A DNA stretch of 64,000 nucleotides from PNNG01 sp964577055 (lineage in GTDB: Bacteria; Bacteroidota; Bacteroidia; UBA7662), in assembly GCA_964577055.1 (NCBI GenBank), contig CAZNWC010000007.1, forward strand, positions 62,001-126,000, read 5' to 3'. Below, in pieces: positions 24,726 through 33,388 of the stretch (its first letter is position 1; every line of letters starts with the position of its first letter). The notes below the pieces were generated by a model. The model was given only the letters and a program-made list of their open reading frames with translations. It was not told the DNA's origin and did not search any database. The position numbers and the translations under genes are program-made.

Positions 24726-25985
24726 ATGAAACGACTCATCTTTTTACTGCTGTGCTTATTGCTAAGTCCCTCGCTTTTTGCCAGTCGACTGTTGTTGCCT
24801 ATGGACAAACAACAGCGCGACCACCTCAAAGCCTATGGCATTGCCTATTATGCATTAAAGGAGGGCGTCGAAATTAGCTGGATGCTCAATTACAGGGGTG
24901 GAAGCTTTAGCTTGCCCCATTTGCCGGCAATTGAACGCGAATGTCGCATCCGAGGAGTGAGTTATGAAGTACTGGCCGATGTGCAATACGAACAAATTTT
25001 ACTCGAAATAGCCAATCCTGAGGTCAATATGGACGTAGTGAAGCTGGAAGTAGCCCCAAAAATAGCCGTCTACACCCCGCCCACCAAACAACCTTGGGAC
25101 GATGCCGTAACCATGGCCCTTACCTACGCCGAAATTCCTTACGATAAAGTGTACGACGATGAGGTAATGGAAGGGAAATTGCCGCTTTATGATTGGCTGC
25201 ACCTGCACCACGAAGACTTTACCGGCCAATTCGGTCGTTTTTATGCAGCCTACCGCGATGCTCCCTGGTACCAAGCCGAAGTGCGCGAAGCCAATGCCAC
25301 CGCTGCACGTCATGGCTTTAAAAAAGTGTCTCAGTTGAAATTGGCTGTTGCACATAAAATCAGGGATTTTGTAAGTGGCGGTGGATTTTTGTTCGCCATG
25401 TGCTCAGCTACAGATAGTTACGAAATTGCACTCGCAGCCGAAGGGGTGGATATTTGTGAAAGCATGTACGATGGCGATCCAGCCGATCCGCAAGCCCAAC
25501 AAAAACTCGATTTCAACAAAACATTTGCCTTCCGAAATTTTCAGCTAAAACGCAATCCGTTGGAATACGAGTTCAGCGACATAGACGCTACCAACACCCG
25601 AGGCTACATTGGCGAACAGAACGATTTTTTCAGCCTCTTTGAGTTTTCAGCCAAATGGGATGTGGTGCCTACCATGCTCAACCAAAATCACGAACAGGTG
25701 GTAAAGGGTTTTATGGGACAAACAACGGCCTTTCGAAAAGATCTGATGAAAAGCGATGTGCTCATTTTAGGCGAAACCAAAAGCCTGGAAGAAACACGCT
25801 ACATCCACGGCACCTATGGCAAAGGCACATGGACTTTTTATGGCGGCCACGATCCGGAGGATTACCAGCACCTGGTAGGTGAACCCCCCACCGATTTGGC
25901 ATTGCACCCCAATTCGCCAGGCTATCGCTTGATTTTAAACAACATCCTATTCCCTGCGGCGCGGAAGAAAAAGCAAAAGACCTAA
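24726..25985 (+). CDS. Conserved exported Bacteroidota protein (often called asparagine synthetase B)
   Basis: 419 residues with a signal peptide (MKRLIFLLLCLLLSPSLFAS). From memory, close relatives across Bacteroidota share blocks such as DHLKAYGIAYYAL, LNYRGGSF, YTPPTKQPWDDAVTMALTYA, LHLHHEDFTGQFG, FAMCSATDSYEIALAAEGVD, KGFMGQTTAF, FYGGHDPEDYQH and the terminal FPAARKKKQKT. Databases often name them asparagine synthetase B, but I see no N-terminal Cys nucleophile and no SGGxDS ATP-binding loop, and the signal peptide argues against a cytoplasmic ATP enzyme. The HHEDFTGQ and CSATDS blocks may mark an active site. True function unknown. The start at 24726 is set by the promoter. Confidence 0.85.
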   Translation: MKRLIFLLLCLLLSPSLFASRLLLPMDKQQRDHLKAYGIAYYALKEGVEISWMLNYRGGSFSLPHLPAIERECRIRGVSYEVLADVQYEQILLEIANPEVNMDVVKLEVAPKIAVYTPPTKQPWDDAVTMALTYAEIPYDKVYDDEVMEGKLPLYDWLHLHHEDFTGQFGRFYAAYRDAPWYQAEVREANATAARHGFKKVSQLKLAVAHKIRDFVSGGGFLFAMCSATDSYEIALAAEGVDICESMYDGDPADPQAQQKLDFNKTFAFRNFQLKRNPLEYEFSDIDATNTRGYIGEQNDFFSLFEFSAKWDVVPTMLNQNHEQVVKGFMGQTTAFRKDLMKSDVLILGETKSLEETRYIHGTYGKGTWTFYGGHDPEDYQHLVGEPPTDLALHPNSPGYRLILNNILFPAARKKKQKT

Positions 25986-26034
25986 AGATTAACCGGCAAT
26001 AAATAGCTGATAAAATGCCTGTGGTAGCTGTTTC

Positions 26035-28788
26035 TTAACCCGTATTCCGCAAGGCTGCCGCTATTGCATTTACAGTTTGAAGCAAATCTAGGAGGCGTTT
26101 TTCTTGCGTTGGATCGTTTGAATCGGTCTTTCGCCATTCTTTCAATAAATGCAATTGGGTAAGGTGCAAAGGCCTTAATGCTTCTTCACGCAGTAAATTC
26201 GAGTGGAAGTGATTCGGTCTACGCTCCGACAGGGGTCTGCCCAACAACCTTTCAACCTGCTGCCGGGTGCGGGCCAATTCTTCAAAAATTAGCCTACTCA
26301 TTTCTACGCGTAATTTTTCATCTTCAACCAAAGCAGCATACCATTGGGCTATGTCTTCATTGGTGGCTGCCAGGGCGGTGTCGATGTTGGTGAATACATA
26401 TTTAAAAAAGGCATCATTCCAAACCAATTGTTGCACATGGTACCAGCCCTCGGTGTCGCATGCTTCCAGTTCGGCAAGAGCTGTGCCCACGCCGTACCAA
26501 GCAGTCAGGTTGAAGCGACTTTGACTCCAGCTAAAAACCCATGGAATGGCGCGTAAGTCGTTTACGCTACTTTGCCCCGTTCGCCGGCTTGGGCGAGATC
26601 CAATTTTACTCTGTTCGATTACATCAATTGGCGAGGCTTGCCTGAAAAATGGCACAAAACCTGGATGGTGCACCAAATGCTCATAAGCTTTTCGACTGCT
26701 AGCCGCCAATTTTTCCATATATCCAACCGTGTCATTTGCCGTTGGTAAAGCCTGCTGGTGAATCAAAGATTCGCACCAAGTGCCGGCCAACAGCAATTCC
26801 AAATTGAATGCCGCATTCACCCTATTGGCATACTTTTGTGCAATGGTTTCGCCTTGTTCTGTTAGGCGTAACGAACCACCCAAGGTGCCATGAGGTAAGG
26901 CACGCAAAAAGTGGTGTGCTGGTCCAGCACCTCTACTGATCGACCCTCCCTTGCCATGGAAAAACACAATTTGTGTTTGGTGCTTTTGTCCCACCGCTTG
27001 CAATAGTTTTTGGGCTTTGTGTAAACCCCATTGCGATGCCAAAATGCCGCCATCTTTATTGCTATCGCTGTAGCCTATCATCACCATTTGTTGGTAATTG
27101 CCCTGTGGGTAAAGCTTTTCAAGGGTGGCCCGCGTAATAGGGTGTTTTAAAAAGCCTTCCAATAGGGCAGGGGCAGCTTCCAAATCATCGATGGTTTCGA
27201 ACAAAGGCACTACCTGCAGCTGGCAGCCAATGTCGTCCTGAATTCGCTCTAGCAAGCCAGCTTCCCGTGCCAAGAGGTATACAGCTAATAAATCGCTTAC
27301 AGAGCGGGTCATGCTAACAATCAACCCACCTAAACCTTCAAAGCCATAAAGCTGCCCATGTGCCGCTATTGCACGGTAACATGAAACCACCGATTCGGCC
27401 TCGGCTAGCAAGTGGGTCGATTGTCCGGTGAATGGCCGCATTCCTTGTAACTCTTCGGTCAACCATTGTAGCCGCTCTTTTTCATTGAGCTGGCTGTATC
27501 GGAGCGCACTTCCACTCGCTTCGAGCAATTGATCTATGGCCTTTTCGTGAAAAGCACTGTTCTGCCTGATGTCAATGCTGGCCAAGTGAAAGCCAAAAGT
27601 TTCTACAATTCTGATGGTTTCGTGCACATCGTAACGAGCAGCTCGCGGTGATTGCATGGTATAAAAAGCCCGTTGTAAAAGCTGCAAATCGGCAACCAAT
27701 TCTCCCGCCGAAACGTAACATCCCTCAAACGAAAGCAAGGCCGTGGCATGACCTCTTTCTACTTGTACAGGCAACTTAGTGATGCACAAGTTCACAAATT
27801 GGCGAAAAGCTTCCCCCTTATTTCGAGCAAAGGCTGTTTCACCAACCGCACCTAGCTCTTGACGCATTTGTACAAGGCGTTGCTGGAACCATGCCGGACA
27901 ATCTTCTGGCCATGCGCTGTAGCTGATGCGCTGCACCAACTGCAACAGCGACCGGCGCACCACAATGAGCGCATGTAAGCGGAAGTCGCGGAGGGTAGCA
28001 GCCGTAAATGCTGCCGAAACAAAAGGATGCCCATCGCGGTCGCCCCCAACCCAATTGCCCAATCTGATGTGTGGAAACGCATGTGCTTGGTGCAATTTGG
28101 CAACGTCAAAATTTGCTTGTTTCCAAGCTGCAAGCAACTGCCTGTCTACCAAACTAACCAATTCGGGAAACACCTGGGTGAGGTAATGCATCACATTCCT
28201 CAGTTCATCGGCTACGTTGGGCTTTTCCGTGAAAATTTCGCCAGTCCGCCAAATGCGGTCGAGCGCTTGTTTTATTTCGCTCTTGTTAAAATCGCGCTCC
28301 ACTTCACTGTACATGCTGTTTTCGCGCTGAACGAGCAATAAGTACAGCGTTCGGTGATGTTCTAGCATGGTAGCGCGTTTGGCTTCGGTGGGGTGCGCAG
28401 TAAGCACAGGTTCTACCACAGTCAAAGGCAATTGTCGAAGCATCTGGTCTTCGGTCACCCCTTGCTCACGCAATCGCTGCAAGCTTTGCATCCAACTGCC
28501 GTTAATGGCCACTGCACCAGCTTCATCGGTTTTTCGCCGGCGCTGTTGTATGGCCCCATTGGTTTCGGCCATGTTCAACAGCTGAAAGCAAATGGAGTAA
28601 ATGGGAATCAAATTGCCAGGCAAAGGTGAATTGCCTTGGGGTTCATTCAGCCAAGGCAAGGCTTTCGCCAAAGCCTCGCAACCGCTTTCTTCCAGCACAT
28701 CGGCCAGGCATGAAAGCAGGAACTGAAGGTCTAGGTAAGGTTTTCCTAGCTGATTTTGGGTTTTTTCGAACAAAGGCGACAAGCTCAT
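26035..28788 (-). CDS. ppc: Phosphoenolpyruvate carboxylase
   Basis: 917-residue anaplerotic enzyme that carboxylates PEP with bicarbonate to oxaloacetate. Seen: the catalytic His132 in VLTAHPTEAKR, GGDRDGHPFV, the second active-site block YSDSNKDGG, FHGKGGSISRGAGP, and the invariant C-terminal NTG (RNTG). Length and motifs are complete. An AIPWVFSWSQSRFNL block is also present. No regulatory Ser phosphorylation motif is seen at the N-terminus, as expected for bacteria. It lies 191 bases after galE on the same strand and no promoter was recognised in that gap. Confidence 0.97.
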   Translation of the reverse strand: MSLSPLFEKTQNQLGKPYLDLQFLLSCLADVLEESGCEALAKALPWLNEPQGNSPLPGNLIPIYSICFQLLNMAETNGAIQQRRRKTDEAGAVAINGSWMQSLQRLREQGVTEDQMLRQLPLTVVEPVLTAHPTEAKRATMLEHHRTLYLLLVQRENSMYSEVERDFNKSEIKQALDRIWRTGEIFTEKPNVADELRNVMHYLTQVFPELVSLVDRQLLAAWKQANFDVAKLHQAHAFPHIRLGNWVGGDRDGHPFVSAAFTAATLRDFRLHALIVVRRSLLQLVQRISYSAWPEDCPAWFQQRLVQMRQELGAVGETAFARNKGEAFRQFVNLCITKLPVQVERGHATALLSFEGCYVSAGELVADLQLLQRAFYTMQSPRAARYDVHETIRIVETFGFHLASIDIRQNSAFHEKAIDQLLEASGSALRYSQLNEKERLQWLTEELQGMRPFTGQSTHLLAEAESVVSCYRAIAAHGQLYGFEGLGGLIVSMTRSVSDLLAVYLLAREAGLLERIQDDIGCQLQVVPLFETIDDLEAAPALLEGFLKHPITRATLEKLYPQGNYQQMVMIGYSDSNKDGGILASQWGLHKAQKLLQAVGQKHQTQIVFFHGKGGSISRGAGPAHHFLRALPHGTLGGSLRLTEQGETIAQKYANRVNAAFNLELLLAGTWCESLIHQQALPTANDTVGYMEKLAASSRKAYEHLVHHPGFVPFFRQASPIDVIEQSKIGSRPSRRTGQSSVNDLRAIPWVFSWSQSRFNLTAWYGVGTALAELEACDTEGWYHVQQLVWNDAFFKYVFTNIDTALAATNEDIAQWYAALVEDEKLRVEMSRLIFEELARTRQQVERLLGRPLSERRPNHFHSNLLREEALRPLHLTQLHLLKEWRKTDSNDPTQEKRLLDLLQTVNAIAAALRNTG

Positions 28789-28979
28789 AACATCGGGCTG
28801 GATTGCAACGGGGGGCTTTGAACAGGCTTGCAGTCATTTCAACACATACGGTTAAGTTCAGATTGGAAGCATCCACCGGCTAAATGGAGTGCAGCTCAAG
28901 CGTAAAAATTGAAATAAACGCGGCCCTACGCATTGCAAATTAAGTCCCAAGCACCATTTCGACAAATATTTGATTTGGC

Positions 28980-30005
28980 TCAAATATTTTCTTGTGCCAC
29001 CCTTTGCTCCCAAGCCCAAGCGGTACGCATCATATCGTCGAGATTGAAACGCAACTTCCAGCCCAATTCGTTAATAGCCTTGCTGTTGTTGGCATACACC
29101 GCAACCACATCACCTGGACGGCGGTCGCCAAACTGCCAATTCAATTTTAAGTGGTTCACCCGCTCAAACGACTCAATCATTTCCAACACACTTTGACCAA
29201 TGCCACTGCCCAAATTGAAAACTTCGAATGGGGCTTTGCTCCTGCCAGCTTCCATGTATTGAATGGCATTCACGTGGGCCGAGGCAATGTCGCACACATG
29301 GATGTAATCGCGGATGCAGGTACCATCACGGGTAGGGTAGTCCTTTCCGAATACCGTAAGCTTTTCGCGCTTGCCAATCGCCGTCTGCGTCATATAGGGC
29401 AGGAGGTAGCTCGGCACGCCGATGATGTATTCGCCTATTTCGTTGCTCGGGTGAGCGCCTACAGGATTAAAATACCGCAAGGAAATCACCTTGGTAGGAG
29501 CAACCTTTACAAAATCGCGTAGAAAGGCCTCCCCAACTACTTTGGTGCGGCCATAGGGCGATTCTGCTTCCTGCAAAGGCGTTTCTTCGGTGACCGGCAG
29601 CACTTCCGGGTTGCCGTAAACCGTGCAACTCGAAGAAAAAACAAAGTGTTCGATGCCGTGCTTTTGTACACATCTGAGCAAATTGATTTGGCCGAGCAAA
29701 TTGTTTTCGAAGTACAGCAAAGGCTCTTTTGAAGACTCTCCAACCGATTTGTAGGCGGCAAAATGTATCACGCCACTAATGCCTTTTTCGCTGTCGAAGA
29801 AGGCAGATAACGCATCCATATCGCACAAATTAATGGCGTGATTGACCACACTTTTGCCAGTAATGTTGGCTACACGATCCATCATCCAACCATGTGAACG
29901 CGAGTTGTCATCGATACTCACCACCTCGTACCCGGCAGCAATGAGTTCTACCAGCGTATGCGCGCCTATGTAGCCGCAGCCACCGGTTACCAGAATCTTA
30001 CTCAT
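28980..30005 (-). CDS. galE: UDP-glucose 4-epimerase
   Basis: 341-residue short-chain dehydrogenase-type epimerase interconverting UDP-glucose and UDP-galactose. Seen: an NAD-binding GGCGYIG (residues 8-14), an SSSCTVYG block with the catalytic Ser/Thr, and YxxxK with Tyr151 and Lys155 in YGRTK. The C-terminal R-P-G-D in FGDRRPGDVVAVYAN is typical of GalE. Its ATG overlaps the rmlA TGA in an ATGA, so translation is coupled. Inferred: supply of galactose units for surface polysaccharide. Confidence 0.95.
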   Translation of the reverse strand: MSKILVTGGCGYIGAHTLVELIAAGYEVVSIDDNSRSHGWMMDRVANITGKSVVNHAINLCDMDALSAFFDSEKGISGVIHFAAYKSVGESSKEPLLYFENNLLGQINLLRCVQKHGIEHFVFSSSCTVYGNPEVLPVTEETPLQEAESPYGRTKVVGEAFLRDFVKVAPTKVISLRYFNPVGAHPSNEIGEYIIGVPSYLLPYMTQTAIGKREKLTVFGKDYPTRDGTCIRDYIHVCDIASAHVNAIQYMEAGRSKAPFEVFNLGSGIGQSVLEMIESFERVNHLKLNWQFGDRRPGDVVAVYANNSKAINELGWKLRFNLDDMMRTAWAWEQRVAQENI

Positions 30006-30862
30006 TTCATTAAGTTGAGGAGGTACTGCCCATAACCACTTTTCACCAATGGATGTGCAAGCTTTTCCAGTTGCTCATCGTTGATGAAGCCCATGTTCCA
30101 GGCAATTTCTTCGATACAGCCAATTTTGAGTCCTTGACGCTCTTCAATCACCTGTACAAACTGACCCGCCTGCATCAAAGAAGCAAAAGTGCCCGTATCG
30201 AGCCATGCAGTACCCCGATCGAGCACACCCACTTTGAGTTTGCCCGCTTCGAGGTAATGTTTGTTAACATCGGTGATTTCGTATTCGCCACGGGCCGATG
30301 GCTTGAGCTCCTTGGCAATTTTCACCACATCGTTGTCGTAGAAGTAGAGCCCAGGCACTGCATAATTTGATTTAGGTTGTTTGGGCTTCTCTTCGATGCT
30401 GATGGCACGCATGTTTTCGTCAAAGTCAACCACGCCGTACCGTTCGGGATCGCTCACGTGGTAAGCAAACACGACAGCACCATCGGGGTCGTTGTTTTCT
30501 TGCAACAAGCGGCCCATGCGTGAACCATAAAAGATGTTGTCGCCCAGTACGAGGGCAGCCTTGTCGTTACCAACGAACTGCTCACCCAACACAAACGCCT
30601 GGGCCAGTCCGTTGGGGACTTCTTGCACCTGATAGCTAAAATTGCAACCAAGGGAAGCGCCATCCCCCAATAACTTGCGGAAATTCGGCAAGTCGTGCGG
30701 GGTGGAAATAATGAGGATATCGCGCATGCCGGCCATCATCAAGACCGAAAGTGGATAATAAATCATTGGCTTGTCGTACACCGGCATCAGCTGTTTGCTC
30801 ATGGCCAGGGTGAGGGGGTGCAAGCGGGTGCCGGATCCGCCGGCGAGTATAATGCCTTTCAT
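30002..30862 (-). CDS. rmlA: Glucose-1-phosphate thymidylyltransferase
   Basis: 286-residue nucleotidyltransferase making dTDP-glucose, the first step of dTDP-rhamnose synthesis. Seen: MKGIILAGGSGTRLHPLT at the N-terminus (nucleotide loop), SKQLMPVYDKPMIYYPL, LVLGDNIFYG, and EEKPKQPKSNYAVPGLYFYD. The start is the Met of MKGII at 30862; a start five codons earlier would lie in the repeat. No rmlBCD genes are nearby. It overlaps galE by four bases and is preceded by a heptad repeat. Confidence 0.95.
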   Translation of the reverse strand: MKGIILAGGSGTRLHPLTLAMSKQLMPVYDKPMIYYPLSVLMMAGMRDILIISTPHDLPNFRKLLGDGASLGCNFSYQVQEVPNGLAQAFVLGEQFVGNDKAALVLGDNIFYGSRMGRLLQENNDPDGAVVFAYHVSDPERYGVVDFDENMRAISIEEKPKQPKSNYAVPGLYFYDNDVVKIAKELKPSARGEYEITDVNKHYLEAGKLKVGVLDRGTAWLDTGTFASLMQAGQFVQVIEERQGLKIGCIEEIAWNMGFINDEQLEKLAHPLVKSGYGQYLLNLMK

Positions 30863-30864
30863 AA

Positions 30865-30899
30865 GTTCAAGGTTCAAAGTTCAATGTTCAAAGTGCAAA
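30865..30899 (-). repeat. Heptad tandem repeat before rmlA
   Basis: On the plus strand four gttcaaN units (30865, 30872, 30879, 30886) and one degenerate gtgcaaa unit lie two bases from the rmlA start codon. On the transcribed strand this reads as TTGAAC every seven bases. It fills about half of the 65-base spacer between the aminopeptidase P gene and rmlA. Confidence 0.85.
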
Positions 30900-30927
30900 A
30901 AGTGATGGTGCCTGATTTTTTGGTCTG

Positions 30928-32217
30928 CTAGGCATTCATTACTTCTTCAATTTCCTCCGTTTCAATGGGGATGCCGGCCATCAAATTAACCGGACCATTT
31001 TCGGTAATGAGGATGTCGTTTTCGATGCGAATGCCCAAGCCCTCCTCCTTTATATATATACCGGGCTCACAGGTGATCACCATGCCTACATCGAGTTTAC
31101 CATAGCGGGCACCAATATCATGCACATCAATACCCAAAAAATGACCAGTGCCATGGGGGAAGTACTTTTTATAAGCTGGCCATGACGGCGACTCTTTGGC
31201 AATGTCTTCGCGATTGATCAAGCCCAATGCCAATAGCGCATCTTGCATGATGAGGGCCGACTCCTTATTATATGCGTCTAAAGTACGGCCGGGTACCAAA
31301 AGTTTGGTGGCTTCGCGGTTCACCCGCAACACAGCATCGTATACTTCCTTCTGCCTTTTGGTAAAACGGCCATTCACCGGAAAGCAACGGGTCATATCGC
31401 CGGCATAGTTTGCATAGTCAGCGCCAAAGTCAAGCAACAGCAAATCGCCATCCTGCGTTTGCTTATCGTTTTTCACATAATGCAGCACGCAGGCGCTTGC
31501 TCCACTGGCAATAATAGGTTCAAATGAAAATCCATTGGCACGGTTGCTCAAAAAATGTTTGCTGATGATGCCTTCAATTTCGAATTCCCACATACCTGGT
31601 TTCACGGAGCGCAACACTTCATGGAAAGCGCCTGCGGTAATGTCAATGGCTTTCTTAATTAGGTCTACCTCCAAAGGATGCTTGCGCGAACGGTGGTGCT
31701 CAAAAATCTTGGCAGCTCTTTCATATTGGTGCAGTGGGAATAATTGCTGCAGCTCATGGGCAAAACGCAGTTCGGCATTGGACAGAGGATTGTTGGCCCT
31801 GTCGTTTTCGTTGGTGTTGAGGTAACAGGCATCGGCATACTTCATTTGGGTGTGCACGAGCTGCCTGAAATCGTGGTTCCATAAAACGGTTTTAATGCCG
31901 GAAATAGCTGTGGCTTCCGACTTGCTGTATTTGTGTCCTTCCCAGGTAGCTATTTCTTCGTTGGTTTCTCGTACAAACAACACTTCGCGATAGGCCGGAT
32001 TTGGACAATCAGGATACAATAACAAAAAGGTGTCTTCCTGATCTATTCCAGTTAACCAATAGAGCTCCGAATTTTGGCGGAAATAAAAGTTGGCATCGGC
32101 ATTCCGCGGAAACTGGTCGCTCGATACCAAAACCGCGAGGCTGTTGGGCTTCATGGAGGCCGTGAAACGCTCGCGGTTGTGAACGAACAATTGCGGATCG
32201 ATGGGATGATGTCTCAT
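30928..32217 (-). CDS. pepP: Aminopeptidase P (Xaa-Pro aminopeptidase)
   Basis: 429-residue M24B peptidase removing the first residue from X-Pro peptides. Seen: an N-terminal creatinase-like domain (RNADANFYFRQNSELYWLTG) and a pita-bread catalytic domain with the dimetal ligands Asp in LLLDFGADY and AGDMTR, His in FPHGTGHFLGIDVHD, Glu in CEPGIYI, and Glu in IRIENDIL. No signal peptide is present, so it is cytoplasmic. The start at 32217 (MRHHPIDPQLF) fits the family; the frame remains open upstream but has no homology there. Same strand as rmlA, 65 bases away. Confidence 0.95.
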   Translation of the reverse strand: MRHHPIDPQLFVHNRERFTASMKPNSLAVLVSSDQFPRNADANFYFRQNSELYWLTGIDQEDTFLLLYPDCPNPAYREVLFVRETNEEIATWEGHKYSKSEATAISGIKTVLWNHDFRQLVHTQMKYADACYLNTNENDRANNPLSNAELRFAHELQQLFPLHQYERAAKIFEHHRSRKHPLEVDLIKKAIDITAGAFHEVLRSVKPGMWEFEIEGIISKHFLSNRANGFSFEPIIASGASACVLHYVKNDKQTQDGDLLLLDFGADYANYAGDMTRCFPVNGRFTKRQKEVYDAVLRVNREATKLLVPGRTLDAYNKESALIMQDALLALGLINREDIAKESPSWPAYKKYFPHGTGHFLGIDVHDIGARYGKLDVGMVITCEPGIYIKEEGLGIRIENDILITENGPVNLMAGIPIETEEIEEVMNA

Positions 32218-32412
32218 GCGCTTGAAATTGGAGCCACAAATTAGGGGTTTTCCACGTGAATGTGCCGATTCGTGGTTGTTAATCACTTCTTTTTTGTGGA
32301 TATCCTTTGGGTGTAAAATGCGTTTATAGGCTCCCAGGGCACTTTTTGGCGCACCACTGTCCACATTTTGGCCTTGCTAACTCACTCGCATCCAAAAATT
32401 TGGACATTGGTT

Positions 32413-32442
32413 TTGCAATTATTCAGGAATTGAATACCTTTG
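32413..32442 (+). promoter_or_regulatory. Promoter of the str-S10-spc-alpha run
   Basis: TTG at 32413-32415, exactly 19 bases, then TACCTTTG at 32435-32442, a full Bacteroidota consensus. Transcription should start near 32448, giving an rpsL leader of about 50 bases. A six-base stem TCCCTT/AAGGGA at 32446-32462 lies at the expected start. Confidence 0.85.
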
Positions 32443-32499
32443 CAGTCCCTTGAACAAAGGGAGTAGTGTGTTTATTCAAATAGCGTATTTAACAAACGT

Positions 32500-32904
32500 A
32501 TGCCAACCATACAGCAACTCGTAAGAAAAGGCCGTGAGCACAAGGCCGACAAGAGCAAGTCGCCGGCATTAGATGCCTGCCCCCAGCGTCGTGGGGTTTG
32601 CACAAGGGTGTATACTACCACCCCCAAGAAGCCGAATTCAGCCATGCGCAAAGTAGCGCGTGTGCGTTTGACCAACCAAAAGGAAGTAAACGCTTACATC
32701 CCGGGTGAAGGTCACAACCTGCAAGAGCACTCAATCGTGCTCATCCGCGGTGGTCGTGTGAAAGACCTTCCCGGTGTTCGTTACCACATCATTCGTGGTG
32801 CACTTGACACTGCTGGTGTAAATGGACGTAAGCAGGCTCGTTCAAAGTATGGTGCGAAAGCCAAACAGGCGGCAGCTCCGGCAAAAGGCGCAAAAAAGAA
32901 ATAA
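32500..32904 (+). CDS. rpsL: 30S ribosomal protein S12
   Basis: Decoding-centre protein of 134 residues. Seen: MPTIQQLVRKGR, the TTTPKKPNSAMRK loop and GGRVKDLPGVRYH, both with the ancestral lysines, so there is no sign of the classical streptomycin-resistance changes. A lysine/alanine tail of about ten residues extends the C-terminus. First gene of the run; rpsG follows after 13 bases. Confidence 0.98.
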   Translation: MPTIQQLVRKGREHKADKSKSPALDACPQRRGVCTRVYTTTPKKPNSAMRKVARVRLTNQKEVNAYIPGEGHNLQEHSIVLIRGGRVKDLPGVRYHIIRGALDTAGVNGRKQARSKYGAKAKQAAAPAKGAKKK

Positions 32905-32917
32905 TAAGATATAAGCG

Positions 32918-33385
32918 ATGAGAAAGACGCGTGCCAAAAAGCGGATCGTAGAACCAGATCCCAAGTTTCAGGACATCGTGGTGACCAAGTTCATCAACAA
33001 CATGATGTACGACGGTAAAAAAAGCACAGCCGCTGAGATTTTTTACGCAGCCATGGAAGTGGTTGAAAAGCGTACAAATGAGTCAGGCATCGAAGTTTGG
33101 CGCCGTGCGCTGAACAATGTAATGCCAAGCGTGGAAGTGAAAAGCCGCCGTGTAGGTGGTGCTACCTTCCAGGTGCCCATCGAAGTAAACCCAAGCCGCA
33201 AACAGGCATTGGGTATGCGTTGGTTGATTGGTTATGCCCGCAAGCGCAATGAAAAAACCATGGTCGACAAACTCGCCGGTGAAGTGGTTGCTGCTTCTAA
33301 AGGTGAAGGTGCCGCAGTGAAGAAGAAGGAAGATACTTACAAAATGGCTGAAGCTAACAAGGCGTTCTCGCATTTCAGATTCTAA
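32918..33385 (+). CDS. rpsG: 30S ribosomal protein S7
   Basis: 155-residue 16S-binding protein that starts assembly of the 30S head. Seen: MRKTRAKKR with a basic N-terminal arm, FINNMMYDGKKSTAAEIFY, and RRVGGATFQVPIEV. In other bacteria S7 represses the str operon by binding its message; no matching structure was identified here. Three bases separate it from fusA. Confidence 0.98.
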   Translation: MRKTRAKKRIVEPDPKFQDIVVTKFINNMMYDGKKSTAAEIFYAAMEVVEKRTNESGIEVWRRALNNVMPSVEVKSRRVGGATFQVPIEVNPSRKQALGMRWLIGYARKRNEKTMVDKLAGEVVAASKGEGAAVKKKEDTYKMAEANKAFSHFRF

Positions 33386-33388
33386 GAC

